From an uncultured Cellvibrio sp. (lineage in GTDB: Bacteria; Pseudomonadota; Gammaproteobacteria; Pseudomonadales; Cellvibrionaceae), in NCBI GenBank assembly GCA_946886255.1, contig CAMPIG010000138.1:1-10237 (forward strand): DNA of 10,237 bases, written 5' to 3'. The notes below the pieces were generated by a model, which saw only the letters and a list, made by a program, of their open reading frames with translations, was not told where the DNA came from and made no database searches. Shown here piece after piece: positions 1-6,197 of the stretch. Position numbers and translations under genes: made by a program. How positions within the stretch are numbered: the first letter of the stretch is position 1; every line of letters starts with the position of its first letter.

Positions 1-647
1 CCGATGTTGCCGAAATCAAACTGTGAACGAAACAGGAATTCATTTTCCGCCAGCGCTTCGATGATGTGTTTGCGCTCAAGACGGCCCGCAAAGAGCGTAC
101 CCAACAAAGTTGTCGCCAAGGGATAGACGATTAACACCGGCAAGCCGACATCGGCTAGTACTTGGAGGGCGGTGGTAAGGGGCAAGGTGAACATCAGCAC
201 CAACATCACCAGGTGAATCACCAAACCGAAAAGGTAGAGCTCGCCGGTGGAGATACGTACCAGCTCCCGAAAACGATAATGCCGCCAGGTAATGCCGATG
301 AAGCCGGAAGCGATAATCACCAGCACACCGGTAAAAGCGGCTGCCCCACCCTGATAAAGGCGCAAGACCGCCGCCATGACCATGGCTATCAACGTGGGAA
401 GTGGACCAAAAAATAAGCCGGCTATGCCGAGCAATACCGAACGCGTATCGAAGACGATACCCGGGGCGAATTCCCAGGGCGTCAGCATGATAACGATAGC
501 GGTAACACCCAAACCCACACCGATCATGACCTTCCACCACAGCAGTCGCTCGGTACGTTTGCGGTCAATGGCCAGATCGTAGATAAAGATCATCGCCAAC
601 AGAAGTGCAGCGTTGTGTGTCAGGGCAAGAAGGCTGGCGCTGTCCAT
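1..647 (-). CDS. 5TM-5TMR_LYT membrane sensor protein, N-terminal part (3' end outside window)
   Basis: The reading frame starts at ATG 645-647 and stays open for 215 codons to the window edge, so the C-terminus is missing. The protein has about six hydrophobic stretches, near residues 6-24, 38-57, 70-96, 104-119, 136-156 and 166-187. The segment around residues 67-108, with FDTRSV, GLFFGP, RLYQGG and FTGV, matches the signature of the 5TM-5TMR_LYT domain of LytS/YhcK-type receptors. After a short linker (GRLERKHIIEALAE), residues 201-215 look like the start of a PAS domain (ENEFLFRSQFDF). In this family the output is usually a GGDEF diguanylate cyclase or a histidine kinase; which one applies cannot be seen here. 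A stop codon lies 15 codons upstream in frame with no start codon between, so ATG 647 is the first possible start. The Shine-Dalgarno match is poor. The ligand is unknown. Confidence 0.85.
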   Translation of the reverse strand, partial: MDSASLLALTHNAALLLAMIFIYDLAIDRKRTERLLWWKVMIGVGLGVTAIVIMLTPWEFAPGIVFDTRSVLLGIAGLFFGPLPTLIAMVMAAVLRLYQGGAAAFTGVLVIIASGFIGITWRHYRFRELVRISTGELYLFGLVIHLVMLVLMFTLPLTTALQVLADVGLPVLIVYPLATTLLGTLFAGRLERKHIIEALAENEFLFRSQFDFGNI

Positions 648-734
648 GGGGATATCAAAGGTGCCTTATGCAGGAAACAGGGTTATCTCAGTCAAATAAG
701 TCGGCGTGTTGCGATTAAGTGTATTTCACGAATA

Positions 735-768
735 GGCAATCGGCCAGAATTCTGCCGTAGCAATTGCC
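735..768. other. Nested inverted repeat between gdx and the sensor gene
   Basis: GGCAAT (735-740) pairs with ATTGCC (763-768). Just inside, CGGC (741-744) pairs with GCCG (753-756), leaving a 5-base bulge on one side. The centre holds the perfect palindrome CAGAATTCTG (745-754). It lies downstream of gdx and upstream of the sensor gene, both minus strand. No T-run follows on either strand, so it is not a standard intrinsic terminator. It could be an operator, a 3' stabilising hairpin or chance. Confidence 0.35.
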
Positions 769-827
769 ATGATTTGGCTGCGGCAACGCGACTCAACGGT
801 GATAACTGAATAAACCATTACAGCGAA

Positions 828-1139
828 TCAAGCCAGCTTTAACCCGGTGATACCTATCAATATCAATCCCACTGATAGCAAGCGCAACGGCGATAAAGAT
901 TCGCCGAACAGCAAAACACCCAGCGCGACGGTACCCAGAGCACCAATCCCGCTCCATACGGCATAGGCTGTGCCCAAGGGCAACTGGCGCAACGACAAGC
1001 CGAGTAGCGTAAGACTCGTGGTCAATGCGAACACCGTGGCAACACTCGGCCAGAGGCGGGTAAAACCTTCACTGTATTTCAGCCCGAGCGCCCAGGCAAT
1101 TTCAAACAAACCGGCAAAGAAAAGTAACAACCAGGACAT
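828..1139 (-). CDS. gdx: Guanidinium exporter Gdx (SugE), small multidrug resistance family
   Basis: This 103-residue inner-membrane protein has four predicted helices and the usual length of the small multidrug resistance family. It resembles the Gdx/SugE subtype, which exports guanidinium in exchange for protons as an antiparallel dimer, rather than EmrE. The visible signature residues are G10, E13 (the shared proton and substrate site), W16, S42, and Y59/W62 within LPLGTAYAVWSGIG. The helix 4 end GITGLKL is also typical. I chose ATG 1137-1139 because GAGG lies 8 bases upstream (1148-1151), and because the longer frame starting at 1175 would run through the riboswitch and adds residues that Gdx proteins lack. 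The gene is single, with its own promoter and a guanidine-II riboswitch upstream, which independently supports guanidinium as the substrate. Confidence 0.93.
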   Translation of the reverse strand: MSWLLLFFAGLFEIAWALGLKYSEGFTRLWPSVATVFALTTSLTLLGLSLRQLPLGTAYAVWSGIGALGTVALGVLLFGESLSPLRLLSVGLILIGITGLKLA

Positions 1140-1161
1140 GGTGACAACCTCATCAAACGCC

Positions 1162-1207
1162 GGGGTCGTCCCCAAAAAGCAGAACGCACGAGGTCGTCCC
1201 CGCGCGT
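1162..1207 (-). promoter_or_regulatory. Guanidine-II (mini-ykkC) riboswitch controlling gdx
   Basis: On the minus strand the leader forms two hairpins with identical ACGA loops. The first (1207-1184) has a 10-base-pair stem including two G-U pairs. The second (1173-1162) has a perfect GGGG/CCCC stem. A 10-base linker separates them. Two ACGR-loop stems in tandem directly upstream of a Gdx-type exporter is the defining layout of the guanidine-II class. In that class guanidinium-bound loops kiss through their CG bases and the ribosome binding site becomes free. The gdx Shine-Dalgarno GAGG (1148-1151) begins about 10 bases after the second hairpin, fitting translational control. The identification is by structure and context; no covariance search was run. 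Confidence 0.9.
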
Positions 1208-1212
1208 AAAAA

Positions 1213-1241
1213 ATTTTCTCACTTGATGACGCTCAAGGCAA
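1213..1241 (-). promoter_or_regulatory. Predicted sigma-70 promoter of the riboswitch-gdx unit
   Basis: On the minus strand TTGCCT (1241-1236) and GAAAAT (1218-1213) are separated by exactly 17 bases. Each matches 4 of 6 consensus positions. Initiation about 7 bases downstream would fall at the 5' edge of the first riboswitch hairpin, so the transcript would start with the aptamer. This placement is the main support. Confidence 0.55.
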
Positions 1242-1260
1242 GCTGGATTGTTCGCCAGCT
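1241..1260 (-). other. Hairpin just downstream of the Sel1/TonB_C gene
   Basis: AGCTGG (1241-1246) and CCAGCT (1255-1260) form a perfect 6-base-pair stem with an 8-base loop, five bases after the stop codon of the minus-strand gene ending at 1266. No T-run follows on the minus strand, so it is at best a weak terminator or an RNA 3'-end stabiliser. It touches the predicted gdx -35 element. Confidence 0.35.
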
Positions 1261-1265
1261 AAATT

Positions 1266-2657
1266 TTATAACGCTTCTCGCCACGGTTGTTTATTGTTAT
1301 AAGTGGCCAAACGCTGGTTTACATGCTCCAGCGGCAGGTCAAGATTTTTGGCATCTTTCAGCGCTTTGGTTTGCCAATTAATGGCCGTCTTGAAGTCTTT
1401 GTTTTCTGCTGCAACAGCGGCGGCAACTTGAAACAGGGTTTGCTTGTCGTGGTAGTTTTTATCTACCTTTTCCAGATAGCTGTTGGCCAGGACGCCGTTG
1501 CGTTTTTCTTCTGACGGGTGAGTGGTTAGTATCCAGGCATAACGCAACTGTGCTGCGGGGCTGCTGGCGGCAGCGCGTTGCAACCAATAGAGCGCTTTTT
1601 CTTCATTTTTTTCAAATCGCGCACCGCTCATCAACTCGATCGCTAACGTATATTGTGCATCTGTTATATTATCTGTCGCCGCCTTGATCAGCCATCCCAT
1701 ACTTTTATTCGAATCTGCGGTACACATGTTGCCATATAAAATATTTTGTCCGAGGAAAAAGCTGGCCGCTGCATTGCCGTTATTAGCAGCTTCCATGTAC
1801 CATTTATTAGGGTTATCTTGTAGATCATCTATTTGCGTAAATGATGGCAAGGAGTCGAGGAAATATGCATATCCAAATTTATCCATATCATCCCCCTGTA
1901 TGGCTTTTTCTTTCATCTCTTGCATCATTGTGATGATTCTTTTTTCATCAAATTTTGTGCCTGCGAGTTCAAAAATATAACGGCGCTTTACGCCAGTTAC
2001 AGCAACAGGTTTGTTATCGATTTTTAAGGGTTCAAATTGAGTCTTGCGCATTGACTTAATGGCTGCATCAGTAAAGGCTTTATGTGGAGAATAATAGACA
2101 ACATGATCTCTGGTTGTACCATCTTTTTCGATAGTAAATAGCATATCAACCCAACCAAAAGAGCCCCTACTTGCCATTTGCATTGGGTAATCAGGAGCTA
2201 CACTTTTGATTAGACGAAATTTTTTTAGCAAAGGTGTGCCACCTAAAAATATGGGTGTTAGTCTCTCCTCAATTGCAGGATCACCATATTCCGCATAAAT
2301 CTCTTCGTATCTTTTATTGGCTTTTTGTCTTTCCTCGGGCGAAAGCTTTTGATAAATGTTTTTATGGACTTGACGAGCTTCATAAGCGGGGTCTTGGGCG
2401 GCAAGGGTAAACCACGCGTAAGCCTCGGTAAGATTTTTATCCACGAATTCACCGCGGTAATGCATTGCTCCAATATTGAACTGTGACAAATAGTTTCCAT
2501 ATTCCGCTGCTTCTAAAAACTCATGATAGGCTTTTCTGAAATCTGCTTGTTCGTAATATTTCATTGCCAACGCAAAGTCTGCATTGGACGATGCAGAAAA
2601 AGAAACAGCTATAACCAATGCCAGATAGATGCAGATACGATCCAATATGTTTTCCAT
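1266..2657 (-). CDS. Secreted Sel1-repeat protein with an internal TonB C-terminal-like domain
   Basis: The protein has 463 residues. A signal peptide covers residues 1-26, with a probable cut after SNA. Sel1/TPR-like repeats cover about 28-90 (EAAEYGNYLSQFNIGAMHYRG, AYAWFTLAA). A TonB C-terminal-like domain spans about 151-232 (APDYP, GWVDMLFTIEKDG, AAIKSMRKTQFEP, YIFEL). More Sel1-like repeats follow at about 286-365 (WYMEAANNGNAAASFFLG, ALYWLQRAAA), then a helical tail. There is no proline-rich spanner as in true TonB, so energy coupling to outer-membrane receptors is not indicated; a periplasmic scaffold or envelope role is an inference. I chose ATG 2657 over the upstream ATG at 2684 because AGGA lies 8 bases before it and a clean signal peptide follows; the upstream ATG has no ribosome binding site and lies inside the preceding gene. 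The start is 10 bases after the lipoprotein stop, so the two genes are probably cotranscribed. Base composition is AT-richer than the flanking housekeeping genes. The exact function is unknown. Confidence 0.85.
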   Translation of the reverse strand: MENILDRICIYLALVIAVSFSASSNADFALAMKYYEQADFRKAYHEFLEAAEYGNYLSQFNIGAMHYRGEFVDKNLTEAYAWFTLAAQDPAYEARQVHKNIYQKLSPEERQKANKRYEEIYAEYGDPAIEERLTPIFLGGTPLLKKFRLIKSVAPDYPMQMASRGSFGWVDMLFTIEKDGTTRDHVVYYSPHKAFTDAAIKSMRKTQFEPLKIDNKPVAVTGVKRRYIFELAGTKFDEKRIITMMQEMKEKAIQGDDMDKFGYAYFLDSLPSFTQIDDLQDNPNKWYMEAANNGNAAASFFLGQNILYGNMCTADSNKSMGWLIKAATDNITDAQYTLAIELMSGARFEKNEEKALYWLQRAAASSPAAQLRYAWILTTHPSEEKRNGVLANSYLEKVDKNYHDKQTLFQVAAAVAAENKDFKTAINWQTKALKDAKNLDLPLEHVNQRLATYNNKQPWREAL

Positions 2658-2667
2658 TGCAAGGTTC

Positions 2668-3189
2668 CTATTGATCTTTTGCATTATAAGTAAAATGGGA
2701 TACAGGAAATTGACCTACTATGCTGCGAAAAATTACCTTAGATGGCTTTTTCTGCGGCTTGAAACTTATAGTTTCTCCTTCCATTGTCACACCTACTTGT
2801 CCATCTGCTTCCCAATGTATGCTTATTAAAGTGGGCCTTCCCCAGGTAATAATAGTGTCGAAATACTTTCGATAAATATCATTGGGTGTATCACGGTATT
2901 CAATAATAACTTCGTGCCCTGCATCACAATCCATATCAGAAAGCTCTACGCGGAGAGGTGCTGCATATCCGCTATTCCCGGTAGTAAAAAGTATTTGATT
3001 ATAACTACCCTGCTGCAGTTGAGTAGTAAACTGAATTTCACCTGGCTCGCGTGAAATGCGACTTTCCCATTCACTGGAGGGGCTGCCGGCCGACAGATTG
3101 AACCGGGTTTCTCCGTAGGGAATCGGAGCACAGGCGCTAAGCCAGGTAAGTATCGACAAGAGATATAGGGGTTTTATGAATGGCGGCAT
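2668..3189 (-). CDS. Uncharacterised lipoprotein
   Basis: This 173-residue protein begins with a lipoprotein signal peptide: IKP, a hydrophobic stretch (LYLLSILTW), then the lipobox LSAC with the lipidated cysteine at residue 20. Alanine follows the cysteine, so outer-membrane sorting by Lol is expected. The mature part is rich in beta-type patterns (for example VEL, VIIEY, VGVTME) and contains one further cysteine near residue 88. I do not recognise a family. A strong ribosome binding site (AAAGGAG, about 6 bases before ATG 3187-3189) fixes the start. The TAG stop lies within the ribosome binding region of the Sel1/TonB_C gene, which suggests translational coupling and a shared envelope task. 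Like its partner it is AT-richer than neighbouring genes, which may mean it is accessory DNA. I could not identify a convincing promoter between it and the terminator at 3281-3300. Confidence 0.8.
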   Translation of the reverse strand: MPPFIKPLYLLSILTWLSACAPIPYGETRFNLSAGSPSSEWESRISREPGEIQFTTQLQQGSYNQILFTTGNSGYAAPLRVELSDMDCDAGHEVIIEYRDTPNDIYRKYFDTIITWGRPTLISIHWEADGQVGVTMEGETISFKPQKKPSKVIFRSIVGQFPVSHFTYNAKDQ

Positions 3190-3274
3190 TGAAATCTCCT
3201 TTTAACAAAGTGGGCGCCAGCCTCTCACGATCTTATTAATCTGGTCAAGTTTTGGCCGTTATGAAATAACAAGC

Positions 3275-3304
3275 ATAAAAAACCCGGCAGAGGCCGGGTT
3301 TTTT
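3275..3304 (-). terminator. Intrinsic terminator of the rpmB-rpmG operon
   Basis: AACCCGGC (3281-3288) and GCCGGGTT (3293-3300) form an 8-base-pair GC-rich stem with a 4-base loop. On the minus strand a run of six T follows. It is 25 bases after the rpmG stop. A T-run also follows on the plus strand, so it could work in both directions, but no plus-strand gene feeds into it. Confidence 0.92.
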
Positions 3305-3324
3305 CAGGAATGGCTTTACATCAA

Positions 3325-3480
3325 TTACTTGATCTTGCCTTCTTTGTAGACCACGTGCTTACGCACAACCGGGTCATACTTTTTGATTTCCATTTTCTCA
3401 GGCATGGTACGTTTGTTTTTGTCAGTGGTGTAGAAGTGACCGGTACCTGCACTGGAGTTCAGACGAATTTTTTCGCGCAT
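3325..3480 (-). CDS. rpmG: 50S ribosomal protein L33
   Basis: This 51-residue protein begins [19 protein letters not shown] and ends VVYKEGKIK, a near match to enterobacterial L33 over its whole length (E. coli L33 is 55 residues). It contains no cysteines, so it is the zinc-independent type. L33 sits near the E-site of the large ribosomal subunit. AGGAG lies 9 bases before ATG 3478-3480. It follows rpmB by 15 bases in the usual rpmB-rpmG operon and ends at the strong terminator. Confidence 0.97.
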   Translation of the reverse strand: MREKIRLNSSAGTGHFYTTDKNKRTMPEKMEIKKYDPVVRKHVVYKEGKIK

Positions 3481-3495
3481 GATGCTTGCTCCTGA

Positions 3496-3732
3496 TTAAA
3501 ATTTGTCGCCGTTAGCGCGTAGATCGGCCAATACTGCATCGATGCCGCGCTTGTCGATAACGCGCATACCTTTGGCAGAAACGCGCAGGGATACGAAACG
3601 CTTTTCGGTCTCAACCCAGAAACGGTGAGTATGCAGGTTGGGTAAAAAACGACGCTTGGTGTGGTTCTTAGCGTGAGAAACATTGTTTCCAGTGATTGGA
3701 CGCTTGCCAGTCACTTGACATACCTTAGACAT
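3496..3732 (-). CDS. rpmB: 50S ribosomal protein L28
   Basis: This 78-residue protein has the L28 hallmarks [49 protein letters not shown] and a C-terminal LRANGDKF. Its length equals the standard proteobacterial protein. The start is ATG 3730-3732 with AGAGG about 7 bases upstream; a frame opening further upstream at 3795 would add 21 residues foreign to L28. It is the first gene of a two-gene operon with rpmG and is probably transcribed from the promoter at 3955-3983. Confidence 0.97.
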   Translation of the reverse strand: MSKVCQVTGKRPITGNNVSHAKNHTKRRFLPNLHTHRFWVETEKRFVSLRVSAKGMRVIDKRGIDAVLADLRANGDKF

Positions 3733-3954
3733 TGTCTTGCCTCTTTGAAAAATCAGCGCGCTACGCTGTGTTTGAGCCTTGAAACAGACCAACAACCAGC
3801 CTAGAGCAGTGTTGGGAGCAGCCTATTCATACCGTTTGCGACCCTTCATGGATGAATGTGGGGACGCTAAAAACGTCTTGCAAACACCCTTATATAAACG
3901 CTTATCCGCCCATATATTAAGGGGCCTTGCGTACCCGGCCGCAGAGAGCCGCGT
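3733..3954 (-). other. Long leader of rpmB (no gene seen)
   Basis: Most of the 312-base gap between rpmB and radC is the presumed 5' untranslated region of rpmB. I find no coding frame with a family signature in it. Two AT-rich stretches (about 3890-3900 and 3912-3919) could hold secondary -10 elements, and a short GACG/CGTC hairpin lies at 3863-3877. Nothing resembling a named ribosomal leader motif is evident. Confidence 0.45.
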
Positions 3955-3983
3955 TTTATACCAAAACAGCCCTTCAATAGCAA
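3955..3983 (-). promoter_or_regulatory. Predicted sigma-70 promoter of rpmB-rpmG
   Basis: On the minus strand TTGCTA (3983-3978) and TATAAA (3960-3955) are separated by 17 bases, matching 4 and 5 of 6 consensus positions. The bases that follow the -10 are very GC-rich (ACGCGG), the discriminator type typical of growth-rate- and ppGpp-controlled ribosomal promoters. It lies between radC and rpmB. Initiation near 3948 would give a leader of about 215 bases. Confidence 0.55.
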
Positions 3984-4044
3984 CGTCCGGGTGAATTTTT
4001 AGCCATATTTCCTGCTGAATTGCTGGTTGCCAGCCGCTAATGGG

Positions 4045-4719
4045 TTAAATCAGACCCCGCTCGGCAAAGGAAACCACCTCGCGGTCTCCGACAACCATGT
4101 GGTCGAGTACCCGCACATCGATCAGATCGAGGGCCTGCTGCAGGCGTTCGGTGATGCGGCGGTCGGCCTGACTGGGCTCTGCCACGCCGGAAGGATGGTT
4201 GTGAGCCAGGATCAACGCCGCCGCATTGCGTGCGATGGCTTTGCGCACCACTTCCCGGGGATGGACGCTGGCACCGTCAATGGTGCCGAAGAAGAGCTCT
4301 TCGTAAGCCAGCAAACGGTGCTGGTTGTCGAGAAACAACACGGCAAAAACTTCCTGATGGCGATGGCGCAGCTGGGCGCTGAGGTAATTGCGCACCAAAT
4401 CCGGGCTGGTGAGCAAATCACCTTCCTGCATACGGGCCGACAAGTGCCGCCTCCCCATCTCCAGCACCGCTTGCAGCTGTGCATACTTGGCCGAGCCAAG
4501 TCCCAGGCCACGACAGAATTCAGTTTGATTGGCTTCCAGCAGCGGCCGCAAGCCACCGTACTGTTGCAGCAGTTCGCGGGCAAGATCGACGGCAGATTTA
4601 CCGACACAACCTACGCGCAAGAAAATTGCGAGTAATTCGGCATCCGAGAGGGAGTGGGGGCCTTGTTTGAGCAGTTTCTCGCGGGGACGTTCGGCCTCAG
4701 GCCATTGCGCTATCGACAT
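4045..4719 (-). CDS. radC: RadC family JAB-domain protein
   Basis: This 224-residue protein is full length for RadC. Residues 1-90 hold the N-terminal part, starting [12 protein letters not shown] and including a helix-hairpin-helix-like segment ([12 protein letters not shown], about 71-82). The C-terminal RadC/JAB domain (about 102-224) carries the metal-binding pattern His173-X-His175-P-S-G with Asp186 downstream. The family resembles JAMM metalloproteins. The classical E. coli radC102 phenotype was later traced to recG, so its role in DNA repair is not established. ATG 4719 has AAGGA 8 bases upstream. It is divergent from coaBC, as in many gammaproteobacteria, and runs toward rpmB. No strong terminator follows; only a small GCTGG/CCAGC hairpin at 4022-4034. 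Confidence 0.95.
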   Translation of the reverse strand: MSIAQWPEAERPREKLLKQGPHSLSDAELLAIFLRVGCVGKSAVDLARELLQQYGGLRPLLEANQTEFCRGLGLGSAKYAQLQAVLEMGRRHLSARMQEGDLLTSPDLVRNYLSAQLRHRHQEVFAVLFLDNQHRLLAYEELFFGTIDGASVHPREVVRKAIARNAAALILAHNHPSGVAEPSQADRRITERLQQALDLIDVRVLDHMVVGDREVVSFAERGLI

Positions 4720-4859
4720 ATGACAGTTCCTTGTCGGTTATATAAAAAAAAAGTAAACGAGTGTGTGGAGTCCTGGTTCCCTTGTCGCTCACTGTACGAA
4801 AACGGCGGTAAGAATGGTATCTTAGTCGCTTTGCGTCAAGCGCTTTGGCCAGAGGCTTA

Positions 4860-4865
4860 TATAAT
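4860..4865 (+). promoter_or_regulatory. Possible -10 element upstream of coaBC
   Basis: A perfect TATAAT lies about 100 bases before coaBC in the radC-coaBC divergent gap. No good -35 is found 16-18 bases upstream, and no extended -10 TG is present, so it would need an activator or is fortuitous. Confidence 0.35.
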
Positions 4866-4872
4866 CTGGTAT

Positions 4873-4909
4873 TTGACGTAAGTAATCAGTTACTTCCAAG
4901 CGGCGTCAA
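4873..4909. repeat. Double inverted repeat in the radC-coaBC gap
   Basis: TTGACG (4873-4878) is mirrored by CGTCAA (4904-4909). Nested within, AAGTAA (4880-4885) and TTACTT (4890-4895) form a perfect stem with the loop TCAG. A third copy, CGTCAA, lies at 4834-4839. It is placed just after the possible -10 and before the coaBC start. It could be a binding site for a dimeric regulator, a leader hairpin, or -35-like sequences for radC on the minus strand. Confidence 0.4.
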
Positions 4910-4966
4910 TACAGCCATTGCGCGCCTGCGGGTTTCGCCAAGGCAGCGGCCAGCGACAGGAATGCC

Positions 4967-6172
4967 ATGAATTCACTTGCCAACAAACATATCCTCCTCG
5001 GTGTCACCGGCGGTATTGCAGCCTACAAAAGTGCGGACCTGATTCGCCGGCTGCAAGATCTGGGCGCGGAGGTGCGCGTCGTTATGACAGCAGCGGCACA
5101 AGAGTTTATTACCCCCCTGACCTTGCAGGCGTTGTCGGGCAACCCGGTGCATACCGCCCTGCTCGATCCCGAAGCCGAGGCTGCAATGGGTCATATCCAA
5201 TTGGCGCGGTGGGCGGATTTGGTGTTGGTGGCGCCTGCCAGTGCAGACTTTATGGCACGTCTGGCTCAAGGCAAAGGTGACGACTTGCTCACTACAGTAT
5301 GTCTGGCGACAGCAGCTACCCTGGCTTTAGCACCAGCGATGAACCAGGGGATGTGGCGTAACGCCAGCACCCAGGAAAATCTGCGCATTTTGCAGGAGCG
5401 CAACGTGCGCATTTTCGGCCCGGCGGATGGCAGCCAGGCCTGCGGCGATGTTGGGCCCGGTCGTATGCTTGAGCCGATGCAGATAGCCATCGCTGCCGCG
5501 AGTTTATTCCAGCCTGGCAGCCTTGCCAGGCGCAGGGTGGTGATCACCGCTGGCCCCACCCGCGAAGCTATTGACCCGGTGCGCTATATCAGTAACTACA
5601 GCTCCGGCAAGATGGGTTATGCCCTGGCGCAAGCGGCGGTCGAAGCCGGTGCGCAGACGATCCTGATCAGCGGTCCCACTAATCTCCCCACACCTGAGCG
5701 AGTTGTCCGGATTAATGTCACCAGCGCCCAACAAATGTATGAGGCAAGCCTGCAACAGGCAGCAGCGTGTGATCTATTTATCGGCGCGGCGGCCGTGGCT
5801 GATTATCGACCCGTTACCATTGCAGTGAATAAACTCAAGAAAACGGCCAATGACAGCCTGACTCTTGAGTTGGTGAAGAACCCCGATATCATCGCCGCCG
5901 TTGCCGCTTTGCAACCCAATCCTTTTACCGTCGGCTTTGCTGCGGAGAGCGAAAACCTGCTCGCTTATGCCCGTACAAAACGACAACAAAAAAATCTGGA
6001 TCTCATCATCGCCAACAACATTGCCACTGCAGGCATAGGCTTTGACAGCGATGATAATGCCGTTACCCTGATAGACCGCAATGGCGAACGGGCATTAACG
6101 CAACGCAGCAAACAGCAACTGGCGCGCGACCTGATTGCATTATTAGCCGATCATTTACCGGCACAACAATAA
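4967..6172 (+). CDS. coaBC: Bifunctional phosphopantothenoylcysteine decarboxylase / phosphopantothenate-cysteine ligase
   Basis: CoaBC makes 4'-phosphopantetheine in coenzyme A synthesis: CoaB joins cysteine to 4'-phosphopantothenate using CTP, and the flavoprotein CoaC decarboxylates the product. Residues 1-185 are CoaC: GVTGGIAAYKS (flavin site), catalytic His76 in GHIQLARWAD, Asn125 in PAMNQGMW, and Cys159 in GSQACGDVGPGRM. Residues 188-401 are CoaB: ITAGPTREAIDPVRYISN with Asn210, YSSGKMG, AAAVADYRP, and Lys289 in NKLKK. All key residues are present and the 401-residue length is standard. AGGA lies 5 bases before ATG 4967. It heads a plus-strand series with algC, whose start follows after 25 bases. 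Confidence 0.97.
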   Translation: MNSLANKHILLGVTGGIAAYKSADLIRRLQDLGAEVRVVMTAAAQEFITPLTLQALSGNPVHTALLDPEAEAAMGHIQLARWADLVLVAPASADFMARLAQGKGDDLLTTVCLATAATLALAPAMNQGMWRNASTQENLRILQERNVRIFGPADGSQACGDVGPGRMLEPMQIAIAAASLFQPGSLARRRVVITAGPTREAIDPVRYISNYSSGKMGYALAQAAVEAGAQTILISGPTNLPTPERVVRINVTSAQQMYEASLQQAAACDLFIGAAAVADYRPVTIAVNKLKKTANDSLTLELVKNPDIIAAVAALQPNPFTVGFAAESENLLAYARTKRQQKNLDLIIANNIATAGIGFDSDDNAVTLIDRNGERALTQRSKQQLARDLIALLADHLPAQQ

Positions 6173-6197
6173 GTCACGACCTCATAAAGGAAGCAAC

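Noticed and set aside
76..540. 154-residue minus-strand open frame
   Set aside because: It is rich in Arg, His and Gly with no domain signature and lies in another frame of the 5TM-5TMR receptor gene, whose translation is clearly membrane-protein-like.
1140..1175. Longer Gdx start adding 12 residues
   Set aside because: It would have its codons inside the riboswitch second hairpin, has no ribosome binding site, and Gdx proteins start at MSW.
2658..2684. Upstream ATG for the Sel1/TonB_C gene
   Set aside because: No Shine-Dalgarno, overlaps the lipoprotein gene, and puts charged residues before an otherwise ordinary signal peptide; ATG 2657 has AGGA at proper spacing.
4027..4635. 202-residue plus-strand open frame opposite radC
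   Set aside because: It is the antisense shadow of radC, which has all family motifs; no ribosome binding site or family resemblance.
4918..5280. 120-residue plus-strand open frame overlapping coaBC
   Set aside because: It is out of frame with coaBC and low in complexity (many Gly, Arg, Cys); coaBC is unambiguous.
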